The translations under genes and the position numbers were made by a program. From the NCBI GenBank assembly GCA_029210015.1, contig JARGOE010000007.1, positions 1 through 45,927 on the forward strand: DNA of 45,927 nt, read 5' to 3'. This stretch comes from Vicingaceae bacterium. GTDB taxonomy: Bacteria; Bacteroidota; Bacteroidia; Flavobacteriales_E; Vicingaceae. Below are positions 1 to 7,783 of the stretch, in pieces. The notes beneath the pieces are model-generated. The model ran no database searches. It was given only the letters and a program-made list of their open reading frames with translations, and was not told the origin of the DNA. The first letter of the stretch is position 1; each line of letters opens with the position of its first letter.

Positions 1-200
1 GCTTCATATTCTTTAAAACGATGCTCTCTAATTGGTCTTATTTTAGGTTCAGTGTCAAAATATAAAAGCAAACATGGAGCAATGTTCTTATATTTTTCTA
101 CATATACATAACCTATTAATTCTTGGTTTTTATTGCGTTGTTTTATTTTGTTATGATAAGGGTATATTAAAAAACCATTCGTTTTTTCATTGTAGGTCCT
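1..200 (-). other. Possible partial reading frame at left edge, no ATG start
   Basis: On the minus strand one frame stays open from about position 200 to the window edge (66 codons). Its translation looks protein-like, for example LIGYVYVEKYKNIAPCLLLY and then EPKIRPIREHRFKEYE. It contains no in-frame ATG; a TTG occurs at 71. Its first part overlaps the end of the coiled-coil gene that stops at 167. It may be a gene continuing to the left with an unusual start, the remnant of a broken gene, or a chance open frame in AT-rich DNA. I do not recognise a family. Confidence 0.25.
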
Positions 201-1651
201 TTACCTTTGTTTTTCTTATTAGGTTTTTCGTAAAGGTGTCTTCCTTTGTTTTTCTTTTTAATCTTAATAGAAGATGAGCCTATTTCACCATTATTAGATT
301 TTTCTGTAGATGATACAATCACTGGAACTTTTTTATCTTCTTCTTCTTGTTTTGCAACTTGTACCTGAACTTTTGCATTAACCTCTAATAAAACTACTTC
401 ATTTGCTGCTCTATCTTCTTCTGCTTTTTGAGCTAATTTTGCTGCAACTTCTTTTGCTTTACGTTCTTTTTCTTCTCGTTTTATTGCAGCTTCTTTTTCT
501 GCTAAAGCTTTAATTTCTTGTTCTGCTCTTTTTTTAGCTTCAGCTTGAGCTGCTAGTTTAGCTTTTTCTTCTTCTTTAGCATTTGCTAGTGCATTTTCTT
601 CTTCTTTTTTAGCTTTTTCTTCAGCTAATTTGTTCGAATTAGCTTCTTTTTCTAGTTTAGTTTTTTCTTCAGCTTCTTGTTTTGCTAATGCTTCTTTTTC
701 TTTCTTTTCTTTAGCTAACTTTTCTTCTTCTGCTTTTTTAGCAGCTTCTTCTGCTTTAGCTAACTCTTTTTGTTCAGCTTCAGCTTTAGCTAATGCTTCT
801 TGTTCAGCTTTCTCTTTAGCTAATTTTTCTTCTTCAGCTTTTTTTGCTGCTGCCTCTGCTTCTGCTTTAGCTATTGCTTCAGCCTCAGCTCTAGCTTTTT
901 CTTCTGCTCTCTGTTTTTCAGCTTCAGCTTTTTTAGCAATTTCAGTGTCAATTAATTTTAAGCGATCTTTTGCATCAGTTTTTTCTGGGCAAAATGACAA
1001 GGCTTTTTCATAATAGGTTTTAGCTTCATTCCAGTTCTTTTTAGCAAAAGTTTTGTTAGCTATTTTCATGGCGTCAGCACAATCCTTTTCTCTTTGTAAT
1101 TCGGCTTCTTTTTCTTTTTCAGCCTCTTCTTCACATTTATCTAACATTTCATTTAATGCATTTAATAAAGGAGCTGAATAAGCCATATCCCAGTCTATTA
1201 CATTCTTATTAGAAAAATATTTGGCCCTACCAATAGGTTTATCTAGCATTTCTGATTTAATACAGTTGTTAGGTTGCACCATAGTAATTTCAGCAACCAT
1301 ATCGGGGACTTTTTGTTTTCTTTTATCTGGTACACCAAAGGTGTTCATTACAATTTTTTTTGTAATAAATCCTGGTTTAGAAAACGTGACAACGTATTCC
1401 TTATCATACTCTAAAACTATTTTATATTCTCCTTTTCCATCCGAAGTTCCCGAAGCAATTGTTTTTCCATCAGCAATTGCAGAAATATTAATTCCAGATA
1501 TTGCGTCACCAGTATAATAGTCAGAAGTTACTCCATCTAAGAATACATTATCTTCCATCATTACATCTTCTTGTTTAACTCCATTTACTTGAGAAAAGTA
1601 AGAAGCAGCGTATAATAGAATAATAAAAAGTAGTGATAATGATTTTGTCAT
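167..1651 (-). CDS. Secreted Ala/Glu/Lys-rich coiled-coil protein with carboxypeptidase-regulatory-like domain
   Basis: This 494-residue protein begins with a hydrophobic signal peptide (about residues 1-24), so it should leave the cytoplasm. Residues about 37-125 look like a carboxypeptidase-regulatory-like beta-sandwich (GDAISGINISA, a DGKGEYKI loop). A short TPR-like segment follows near 190-225 (AKKNWNEAKTYYEKALSFCP). Residues about 235-425 are a very long, highly charged coiled coil of KAEEEKLAKEKAE-type repeats. The C-terminus is strongly basic. The layout recalls flavobacterial proteins in which the same N-terminal domain and TPR lead into OmpA, but no OmpA domain is present. The coiled coil could span the periplasm as in TolA; that is inference. 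It lies 24 nt downstream of smpB on the same strand. The function is unknown. Confidence 0.8.
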   Translation of the reverse strand: MTKSLSLLFIILLYAASYFSQVNGVKQEDVMMEDNVFLDGVTSDYYTGDAISGINISAIADGKTIASGTSDGKGEYKIVLEYDKEYVVTFSKPGFITKKIVMNTFGVPDKRKQKVPDMVAEITMVQPNNCIKSEMLDKPIGRAKYFSNKNVIDWDMAYSAPLLNALNEMLDKCEEEAEKEKEAELQREKDCADAMKIANKTFAKKNWNEAKTYYEKALSFCPEKTDAKDRLKLIDTEIAKKAEAEKQRAEEKARAEAEAIAKAEAEAAAKKAEEEKLAKEKAEQEALAKAEAEQKELAKAEEAAKKAEEEKLAKEKKEKEALAKQEAEEKTKLEKEANSNKLAEEKAKKEEENALANAKEEEKAKLAAQAEAKKRAEQEIKALAEKEAAIKREEKERKAKEVAAKLAQKAEEDRAANEVVLLEVNAKVQVQVAKQEEEDKKVPVIVSSTEKSNNGEIGSSSIKIKKKNKGRHLYEKPNKKNKGKGPTMKKRMVF

Positions 1652-1675
1652 AGCAATGTAAATTTAAGCAATAAA

Positions 1676-2125
1676 TTACGACTTCATTGCCCTATCCATT
1701 TGTCGTTTAGCATCTTTATCTTTTAGGTCGTGACGCTTATCGTGTAGTTTTTTACCTTTTGCTAAAGCGATATCTAACTTTGCATAACCTTTTTTATTGA
1801 TAAAAACTTTTAAAGGAACTATAGTTAAACCAACGTCTTTTTTCTTTTTTATTAGCTTGTTAATTTCGGTTCTATTTAATAGTAGTTTTCTATCCCGTTT
1901 AGGGTTGTGATTATTGTAACTGCCTTGCTCGTATTCGGCTATGTACATGTTTTTAATAAATACTTCTCCATCTTTTAAAAAGCAATAGCCTTCAACAATA
2001 CTAGCTTTGCCAGCACGAATACTTTTAATTTCAGTTCCAGTTAACTGAATACCGGCAGTAAATTTTTCGATAAATTCATATTCGAAGCTTGCCTTTTTAT
2101 TTTTTATGTTGATTTGATTACTCAC
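1676..2125 (-). CDS. smpB: SsrA-binding protein SmpB
   Basis: SmpB binds tmRNA (SsrA) and brings it to stalled ribosomes for trans-translation. The 149 residues cover the whole family: an OB-fold core starting [14 protein letters not shown], the [13 protein letters not shown] motif, the [14 protein letters not shown] segment and a basic C-terminal tail ([20 protein letters not shown]) that enters the mRNA channel. The start is GTG at 2125; the next methionine is far inside the fold, so GTG must be used. A TAAATTTG promoter box ends only five bases upstream of this GTG, suggesting an almost leaderless mRNA. The ssrA gene itself is not in this window. Confidence 0.97.
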   Translation of the reverse strand: MSNQINIKNKKASFEYEFIEKFTAGIQLTGTEIKSIRAGKASIVEGYCFLKDGEVFIKNMYIAEYEQGSYNNHNPKRDRKLLLNRTEINKLIKKKKDVGLTIVPLKVFINKKGYAKLDIALAKGKKLHDKRHDLKDKDAKRQMDRAMKS

Positions 2126-2130
2126 AAAGG

Positions 2131-2138
2131 CAAATTTA
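2131..2138 (-). promoter_or_regulatory. -7 promoter box for smpB
   Basis: Read on the minus strand the sequence is TAAATTTG, a full match to the Bacteroidota -7 consensus TAnnTTTG. Only CCTTT separates it from the GTG start of smpB. No clear -33 TTTG is found at the usual distance. Confidence 0.5.
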
Positions 2139-2158
2139 AGAATTAGTTATTAGAGTCT

Positions 2159-2986
2159 CTAACCTAAAGCAACGTCTAAAGTCATCATTACAATAAAACC
2201 TCCAATAAATCCAAGTACAGCTATATCAGTATACTTATCTCTTTGTGTTTCTGGGATTACTTCTTCAACAACAACAAAAATCATAGCCCCTGCAGCAAAA
2301 GCCAATGCGTAAGGTAAAATTGGTTGGAAAGTCATTACTGCCCAAGCACCTAAAACAGCTGCAAACGGTTCTACAATAGCAGATAATTGTCCGTAATTAA
2401 AGGCTTTCCATCTAGATAAGCCTTGTCTTCTTAAAGGCATAGAAACAGCAATACCTTCTGGAAAGTTCTGAATACCAATACCAATTGCTAGAGCAATAGC
2501 TCCACCTAAAGTTGCACCATCTATACCAACAGCAGCACCTCCAAATAGGACACCAATAGCTAAACCTTCTGGGATGTTATGCAATGTAATAGCTAAAACT
2601 AAGAGGGTAGATCTATGCCATTCTGTTTTAACTCCTTCGGCTTCATCATTTTTAAAGTTAATGTGTATGTGTGGTAAAACCTTATCTAGGCCATATAAAA
2701 ATAATGCACCACCTAAAAAACCTAAAGCTGCAGGCATAACTTTAGTAAAACCTTCTCCTTCACTCATTTCAATTGCCGGACTTAATAAAGACCAAAAACT
2801 AGCAGCAACCATAACGCCACCAGTAAAACCAAGCATCCCATCAAAAATAGCACGGTTCATATTTTTAAATAAAAATACAAATGCAGCACCAATAGCTGTT
2901 AATCCCCATGTAAAAATAGAAGCATAAAGTGCTTGTTGAACAGGACTATCTATACACTCGATAAATGTTTTAAATGTTTCTAACAT
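2159..2986 (-). CDS. ZIP family divalent metal transporter
   Basis: This is a 275-residue inner-membrane protein with about eight hydrophobic segments. It belongs to the ZIP (ZupT/GufA-like) family, which imports Zn2+, Fe2+, Mn2+ or related ions. The metal-site motifs of the two central helices are visible as HNIPEG (residues 136-141) and QNFPEG (173-178). The loop before them is charged and carries histidines (LPHIHIN). Its ATG overlaps by one base the stop codon of the DtxR-type regulator upstream, so the two genes are co-transcribed and probably translationally coupled. Together with the divergent TonB receptor this points to regulated metal uptake. The substrate cannot be read from the sequence; Mn or Fe is favoured by the regulator. 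Confidence 0.92.
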   Translation of the reverse strand: MLETFKTFIECIDSPVQQALYASIFTWGLTAIGAAFVFLFKNMNRAIFDGMLGFTGGVMVAASFWSLLSPAIEMSEGEGFTKVMPAALGFLGGALFLYGLDKVLPHIHINFKNDEAEGVKTEWHRSTLLVLAITLHNIPEGLAIGVLFGGAAVGIDGATLGGAIALAIGIGIQNFPEGIAVSMPLRRQGLSRWKAFNYGQLSAIVEPFAAVLGAWAVMTFQPILPYALAFAAGAMIFVVVEEVIPETQRDKYTDIAVLGFIGGFIVMMTLDVALG

Positions 2987-3642
2987 TACAGTTTTTTTAC
3001 GATTAAGTTTTTACTAGCTTGATTTGAGATGTTGACAGTGTTTTTACCTATAGAAATACTCATAGAATGATCAAAGTCTACAATATTATTTACTTTAATT
3101 TCTGCACCTAAAACTAAGTTTATACTTTCTAAATATTTTAAATAACTTGTGGAATGTTCTTTTACGCCAACAATAACTCCCTTTTTTCCAATAGCTAAAT
3201 CGGATAAGGTAATGTCTTTATGGTGTTGCAGATTGCCATACTCATCTGGTATCGGATCTCCGTGCGGGTCGTATTTTGGGTTATCTAAAAAAGTATCTAA
3301 ACGTTTTACTAATTCTTCACTGTGTATATGCTCTAATTGTTCAGCAATATCGTGTACTTCATCCCACTTAAAATCTAGTTTTTCAACTAAAAAAACTTCC
3401 CATAAACGGTGCTTTCTAATTACTGAAACAGCAATACTTCTTCCTTCATTTGTTAATGTAACACCTTTATATTTTTTATAAATAACTAATTTTTTATCTG
3501 ATAATTTTTTAATCATATCAGTTACTGAAGATGCCTTAGTATCTAATTCATCAGCAATAACATTGGTAGAAACGCCCTCCTTTGTTTTATTGCTATACTT
3601 AAATATGGCTTTTAAATAATTCTCTTCAGTATAGGTATTCAT
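2986..3642 (-). CDS. DtxR/MntR-family metal-dependent transcriptional regulator
   Basis: This 218-residue protein has the DtxR-family order: an N-terminal winged helix (about 1-65), a dimerisation/metal-binding domain (about 66-140) and a C-terminal FeoA/SH3-like domain (about 145-218). Putative metal ligands are H78, E82, H97, E101, E104 and H105. E101 stands where DtxR has Cys102 and manganese-type MntR has Glu99, suggesting an MntR-like site. Residues 8 and 11 are Asn and Lys rather than the Asp8 and Glu11 of Bacillus MntR. Family members repress metal-uptake genes when metal is bound. It precedes and overlaps the ZIP gene and is divergent from a TonB-dependent receptor, with a palindrome in between. 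The choice between Mn and Fe is inference. Confidence 0.92.
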   Translation of the reverse strand: MNTYTEENYLKAIFKYSNKTKEGVSTNVIADELDTKASSVTDMIKKLSDKKLVIYKKYKGVTLTNEGRSIAVSVIRKHRLWEVFLVEKLDFKWDEVHDIAEQLEHIHSEELVKRLDTFLDNPKYDPHGDPIPDEYGNLQHHKDITLSDLAIGKKGVIVGVKEHSTSYLKYLESINLVLGAEIKVNNIVDFDHSMSISIGKNTVNISNQASKNLIVKKL

Positions 3643-3658
3643 GTACTCAAAGTTTTTG

Positions 3659-3666
3659 CAAATATA
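3659..3666 (-). promoter_or_regulatory. -7 promoter box for the regulator-ZIP operon
   Basis: The minus strand reads TATATTTG (TAnnTTTG consensus), 16 bases upstream of the regulator's ATG. The -33 region is not well conserved. Confidence 0.5.
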
Positions 3667-3694
3667 ATCTAAATAATTCTGAATGTATAAAACT

Positions 3695-3716
3695 ATTTTT
3701 AGACTTGCCTAAAAAT
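3695..3716. promoter_or_regulatory. Candidate DtxR/MntR operator (22-bp imperfect palindrome)
   Basis: The inverted repeat has arms ATTTTTAGAC and GCCTAAAAAT around a TT centre, with 9 of 11 base pairs matching. The core TTTAGnC...GnCTAAA resembles operators of DtxR/MntR-type repressors. It lies six bases upstream of the -7 box of the TonB-receptor gene, where a bound repressor would block RNA polymerase. It also lies within the divergent promoter region of the regulator itself. Confidence 0.55.
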
Positions 3717-3722
3717 TAAATG

Positions 3723-3730
3723 TATATTTG
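3723..3730 (+). promoter_or_regulatory. -7 promoter box for the TonB-dependent receptor
   Basis: TATATTTG matches TAnnTTTG. It ends 14 bases before the TTG start codon, so the 5' untranslated region should be only about 10 nt. Confidence 0.5.
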
Positions 3731-3744
3731 CCAAAAAATAATAA

Positions 3745-6003
3745 TTGAGATTAATAATATTCATATTCTTTTTACCTACACTTTTGTTTGCTCAAAGCAA
3801 TAGTTCAATAAAGGGTAAAGTAATAGATGAGGATGCACAAGTTGGTTTTGCTAATGTAGGATTAGTAGGCACGAACCATGGCGCAGCAGCAGATGTTGAT
3901 GGGAATTATATAATTGAAAATATTCCTCCAGGAAAATACACAATACTGGTTTCGGCAGTTGGGTATAAAAATTATAAGGTTGGAGTTACGGTTGTATCTG
4001 GTAAAACAGTTATAGCAAATGTCAATATGGAAAAAACTTCTGCACAAATGGATGAGTTTGTTGTAACAGGAACTTTAAAAGAAGTTTCGGTAAGAGAATC
4101 GCCAGTACCTATAAAAGTTTATAAGCCCGCCTATTTTAAAAAGAACCCAACACCTGCTTTGTTTGAAGCATTACAAATTGTAAATGGTGTTCGTCCACAA
4201 ATTAATTGTAGCGTTTGTAATACCGGTGATATCCATATTAACGGAATGGAAGGGCCATATACCATGATTACGATTGATGGTATGCCAATAGTTGGAGGTT
4301 TATCTACGGTGTATGGTTTAAATGGAATACCCAACAGTATAATTAATCAAATGGAAGTAGTAAAAGGGCCAGCTTCTACTTTATATGGTTCTGAGGCAGT
4401 TGGTGGGTTAATTAATGTTATTACTAAAGATCCGTCTGATGCTCCAAAATTTACTTTTGATGTATTTGGTACTAATTGGGGAGAAGTGAATACAGATGTT
4501 GGAGCTAGATTTAAGGTATCGGAAAAGGTTAACAGTTTGTTAGGGGTTAACTACTTTAATTATAGTAATCCGATAGATAATAATGGCGATAATTTTACTG
4601 ACATTACTTTACAAGACAGAATTTCAATTTTTAATAAATGGAGTTTTAAGCGAAAAGAAGACAGAGAATTTTCTATTGCAGGAAGATATATTTATGAAGA
4701 TAGGTGGGGAGGAGAAATGCAATGGACTCCAGAATTTAGAGGAGGAGATAGTATTTATGGAGAATCTATTTATACAAGTAGGTATGAAGTAATTGGGAAG
4801 TATCAATTACCTTTTAAAGAGAGAATAATGACTAGCTTTTCTTTTTCTGATCATGACCAAAATTCGGTTTATGGAAATACTGCATTTATTGCTAAACAAC
4901 GCATAGCTTTTGGGCAATTGTTTTGGGATAAAAAGCTTGGATTACACGATTTTTTAATAGGAACTGCTTTACGTTATAATTATTACGATGATAATACACC
5001 AGCAACACAAACAGCAGATAGTTTAAACCCTCAGAACAACCCTGATGAGGTTTTGTTACCAGGTATTTTTGTGCAAGATGCTATTTCTTTACATGAAAAA
5101 CATAAAATATTACTTGGTTTGAGGTATGATTATGATACCAGACATGGAGATATTTTTACCCCTCGTTTTAACTATAAATGGTCGTCAAATGATAATAATA
5201 CCATAAGGTTAAGCACAGGAACTGGTTACCGAGTGGTTAATTTGTTTACCGAAGACCATGCAGCCACAACGGGTGCAAGAGATGTAATTATTAAAGGAAC
5301 CTTAAACCCAGAAACTTCTTACAATGCTAACTTGAATTACCAAAAGTTTATTAATACCAAGTTTGGGTTTATCAATTTTGATGTAACTGCTTTTTATACG
5401 CATTTTACCAATAAAATTGTACCCGATTACGAAACTAACCCACAGCAAATTATTTATGAAAATATAGATGGCTATGCAGTTTCTAGAGGTGTAAGTTTTG
5501 ATTTGAATGTAAACTTTTCTGTTCCCTTAAATATTAAAGTTGGAGGTACATTTATGGATGTTTATCAAATGGATAGAAACGAATTAGGAAAATTAATTAG
5601 AGAAGATCAATTACTAACTGAAAATATTTCTGGAACCTATAGTGTGAGTTATACTTTTAGCAAACCAAAAATAAAAATAGATTATAGTGGTAATTTATAC
5701 GGGCCAATGAAATTACCATTGGTAGAAAATGATACCAGACCTAAATATTCTAATTGGTACAGCATCCAAAATATACAAATAACAAAAACCTTTAAAAAGG
5801 GTTGGGAAATATATGGAGGAATAAAAAATTTACTAGATTTTACTCCTCCTGTTTATTCTATTTTAAGAGCTAATGATCCTTTTGATAAAAATGTAAACGA
5901 CCCAGTAAAAAACCCTCAAGGGTTTACTTTTGACCCTACTTACGTGTATGCTGCCAACCAAGGTGTAAGAGGCTTTTTCGGTGTGAGATATACTTTTAAA
6001 TAG
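3745..6003 (+). CDS. TonB-dependent outer-membrane receptor with carboxypeptidase-like N-terminal domain
   Basis: The 752-residue protein has a signal peptide (1-17, ending LLFAQ), a CarboxypepD-reg-like beta-sandwich (about 21-96), a TonB-box-like segment (DEFVVTGT, near 103-110), a plug domain (about 115-235) and a beta-barrel ending in a C-terminal phenylalanine-lysine (YTFK). The plug has an unusual CxxC pair (C155, C158) followed by the GDIHINGMEG segment. The start is TTG at 3745: an in-frame TAA lies immediately upstream and the next residues are the signal peptide, so no ATG is available. The receptor should import a metal complex or similar ligand using TonB energy. Its divergent position beside a DtxR/MntR regulator and ZIP transporter supports metal uptake; the ligand is unknown. 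Confidence 0.9.
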   Translation: MRLIIFIFFLPTLLFAQSNSSIKGKVIDEDAQVGFANVGLVGTNHGAAADVDGNYIIENIPPGKYTILVSAVGYKNYKVGVTVVSGKTVIANVNMEKTSAQMDEFVVTGTLKEVSVRESPVPIKVYKPAYFKKNPTPALFEALQIVNGVRPQINCSVCNTGDIHINGMEGPYTMITIDGMPIVGGLSTVYGLNGIPNSIINQMEVVKGPASTLYGSEAVGGLINVITKDPSDAPKFTFDVFGTNWGEVNTDVGARFKVSEKVNSLLGVNYFNYSNPIDNNGDNFTDITLQDRISIFNKWSFKRKEDREFSIAGRYIYEDRWGGEMQWTPEFRGGDSIYGESIYTSRYEVIGKYQLPFKERIMTSFSFSDHDQNSVYGNTAFIAKQRIAFGQLFWDKKLGLHDFLIGTALRYNYYDDNTPATQTADSLNPQNNPDEVLLPGIFVQDAISLHEKHKILLGLRYDYDTRHGDIFTPRFNYKWSSNDNNTIRLSTGTGYRVVNLFTEDHAATTGARDVIIKGTLNPETSYNANLNYQKFINTKFGFINFDVTAFYTHFTNKIVPDYETNPQQIIYENIDGYAVSRGVSFDLNVNFSVPLNIKVGGTFMDVYQMDRNELGKLIREDQLLTENISGTYSVSYTFSKPKIKIDYSGNLYGPMKLPLVENDTRPKYSNWYSIQNIQITKTFKKGWEIYGGIKNLLDFTPPVYSILRANDPFDKNVNDPVKNPQGFTFDPTYVYAANQGVRGFFGVRYTFK

Positions 6004-6006
6004 AAA

Positions 6007-6648
6007 TTACTTTCCGTAAACTAATTCAAAAGTTACTTTAATCTCATCTTTATTTATGTCTTTTTCTTTTACTTTTTCTCGTAAAGGAAAGTCTAAAGTA
6101 TTTACTACAAAAGAACCAGTTAAGGTATAGCTGTTTTCTGTTTTAGTAGTAGCAATTTGTACATTCATATCATTACTAGCACCTTGTATGGTTAAATTAC
6201 CATTGGCAGTAGAATCGACAATATTGGTTAGTACCATAGTAGAGTTTGGGTGTTGGGTTACATCGAATAAACCACTTCCTTTTTCTTTAGTAAACTTAAA
6301 GGATGCCATATCAAAAACTACAGTAACTTTAGTTAAAACATCATTAGTTGTAGTCAATCCACCTTCTTTAATAGCAACACTTCCGTTAGAATTTAATTTA
6401 ACGGCTCCTAAATCAACATCAACCATTTTACCAAATAATTTTACTTTTTGTTTGGTTGGTTTTTGGTCTAAAGTTCTTTCCCATTCTGCGGTACTTGTTT
6501 CAGCATTTAATTGGTAATCGGATACAACTGGTAAAACTTCTTCTATAGTTTCTTCAGTGTTCGCGTTGTTAGCGTTTTCAGTAGATTCTCCTCCACAAGC
6601 AACTAATAAGGTAGCAATTGTGGCTAGCAATAATGTTTGTTTTTTCAT
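6007..6648 (-). CDS. YceI-like domain lipoprotein
   Basis: The 213-residue product has a lipoprotein signal ending in the lipobox LLVAC (Cys18), then an acidic, Asn-rich linker (about 20-42) and a YceI-like lipocalin-type domain (about 45-213). YceI proteins bind amphiphilic, isoprenoid-like ligands in a beta-barrel; their physiological role is often unclear. The stop codons of this gene and the convergent TonB receptor gene are only three bases apart, leaving little room for separate terminators. The gene seems to be transcribed alone; a TATATTTA sequence about 30 nt upstream is a weak promoter candidate. Confidence 0.8.
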   Translation of the reverse strand: MKKQTLLLATIATLLVACGGESTENANNANTEETIEEVLPVVSDYQLNAETSTAEWERTLDQKPTKQKVKLFGKMVDVDLGAVKLNSNGSVAIKEGGLTTTNDVLTKVTVVFDMASFKFTKEKGSGLFDVTQHPNSTMVLTNIVDSTANGNLTIQGASNDMNVQIATTKTENSYTLTGSFVVNTLDFPLREKVKEKDINKDEIKVTFELVYGK

Positions 6649-6686
6649 CTATGATAGGTTATTTACATAAGATATAAATATACCAA

Positions 6687-7127
6687 TTAATAAGAAAGTC
6701 TAATTAAAGGTAATACAAAAGCCCAAAATACAATTCCAATAAGCATGATAGGTATGGTTGTTTTTTTACCCGCATAAAAACGAGAAGCTAAAAAACAACC
6801 AATAGGAATTGAAAATAGAACAGGGGTTAGCATAGATATGCCAATTAAACCATACTTGTTTTTTATTTTAACAAACCGTCTGTTGCCCTTAGTAAAAACT
6901 TTTTTTTCTTTCTTTTTAGGTAGTAACTTATTAATTTGAATATTTATCCAACCAGTAGTGTAGTAGAAGAAAATTACACCAGTAGTTCCTCCTGTTATTA
7001 AAATGAAAACAATTTCAAAATAGCTATAATTAACGCTTGGTAGTAGCATATAGCCTAAAGACATCGCAAACTTAGTAGCTGCAAATAAAAAAACTAAAAT
7101 AAATTCGGTAATGGCTGCGTAATCCAT
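6687..7127 (-). CDS. Small integral membrane protein, DedA/multidrug-export-like
   Basis: The 146-residue protein has about four hydrophobic stretches (about 8-28, 36-60, 92-115 and 122-143) with a basic loop between the second and third (LLPKKKEKKVFTKGNRRFVK). The sequence KYGLIGISMLTPVLFSIPIG, with glycine and proline in the membrane, recalls the VTT/DedA and small multidrug-export families. I cannot assign a substrate. It begins four bases after the upp stop codon and so belongs to the radC-deacetylase-upp operon. Treat it as a membrane protein of unknown function. Confidence 0.7.
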   Translation of the reverse strand: MDYAAITEFILVFLFAATKFAMSLGYMLLPSVNYSYFEIVFILITGGTTGVIFFYYTTGWINIQINKLLPKKKEKKVFTKGNRRFVKIKNKYGLIGISMLTPVLFSIPIGCFLASRFYAGKKTTIPIMLIGIVFWAFVLPLIRLSY

Positions 7128-7130
7128 TTA

Positions 7131-7781
7131 TTACTCTTTAGATCCAAATGCTAAATCACCAGCATCTCCTAATCCAGGTACTATGTATGATTGAGCAGTT
7201 AATTCATCATCAATAGCTCCAACCCATATAGTTGTTCCTTCAGGAAGTTTTCTTTTTACGTATTCTAAACCTTCAACACTAGCAATTAAAACTACAACAT
7301 GTAATTTTTTTGGTTTACCTTTTTGTAATAAAGATTTGTAAGTAACAACCATACTTGCGCCAGAAGCCAACATAGGGTCAGATAGAATGACTGTTTTATC
7401 ATCAATGTTAGGGCTTGCTAAATATTCTGCTTCAATATCAAAAGTACCATCTTTGTGGTGCTTTCTGTAAGCAGAAATAAATGCATTTTCAGCATCGTCA
7501 AAGTAATTCAATAAGCCTAAATGCAAAGGGAGTCCAGCTCGTAAAATGGTTGTTAAAACTGGTGTTTCGCTAGATAATTTTATTTCAGCAACACCTAATG
7601 GAGTGGTTATCTCTTTTTTGCTATATTCAAAAGTTTTACTGATTTCATAGGCAAAAATTTCTCCCATACGTTCGCAGTTTCTTCTAAAACGCATTTTATC
7701 GTTTTGTACTTCTACGTTTCTTATTTCAGAAATAAATTGATTGAATATTGAGTTTTCCGCTCCTAAATTGATGACTTTCAT
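7131..7781 (-). CDS. upp: Uracil phosphoribosyltransferase
   Basis: Upp converts uracil and PRPP to UMP in pyrimidine salvage. The PRPP-binding loop VILSDPMLASGAS is clear, and the C-terminal uracil-binding segment YIVPGLGDAGDLAFG is the family signature. The frame extends further upstream (to 7832), but the correct start is the ATG at 7781 (MKVINLGAE), giving 216 residues, the usual family length. That ATG lies two bases after the deacetylase stop codon, so translation is probably coupled. Confidence 0.95.
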   Translation of the reverse strand: MKVINLGAENSIFNQFISEIRNVEVQNDKMRFRRNCERMGEIFAYEISKTFEYSKKEITTPLGVAEIKLSSETPVLTTILRAGLPLHLGLLNYFDDAENAFISAYRKHHKDGTFDIEAEYLASPNIDDKTVILSDPMLASGASMVVTYKSLLQKGKPKKLHVVVLIASVEGLEYVKRKLPEGTTIWVGAIDDELTAQSYIVPGLGDAGDLAFGSKE

Positions 7782-7783
7782 AG

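Noticed and set aside
74-277. Plus-strand 67-codon frame at the left edge
   Set aside because: It is hydrophobic and Phe-rich as expected for antisense of AT-rich DNA, with no promoter or family match.
630-1013. Plus-strand 127-codon frame rich in Ala, Ser and Phe
   Set aside because: It is the antisense of the Lys/Ala/Glu coiled-coil gene; the long frame results from its repetitive codons.
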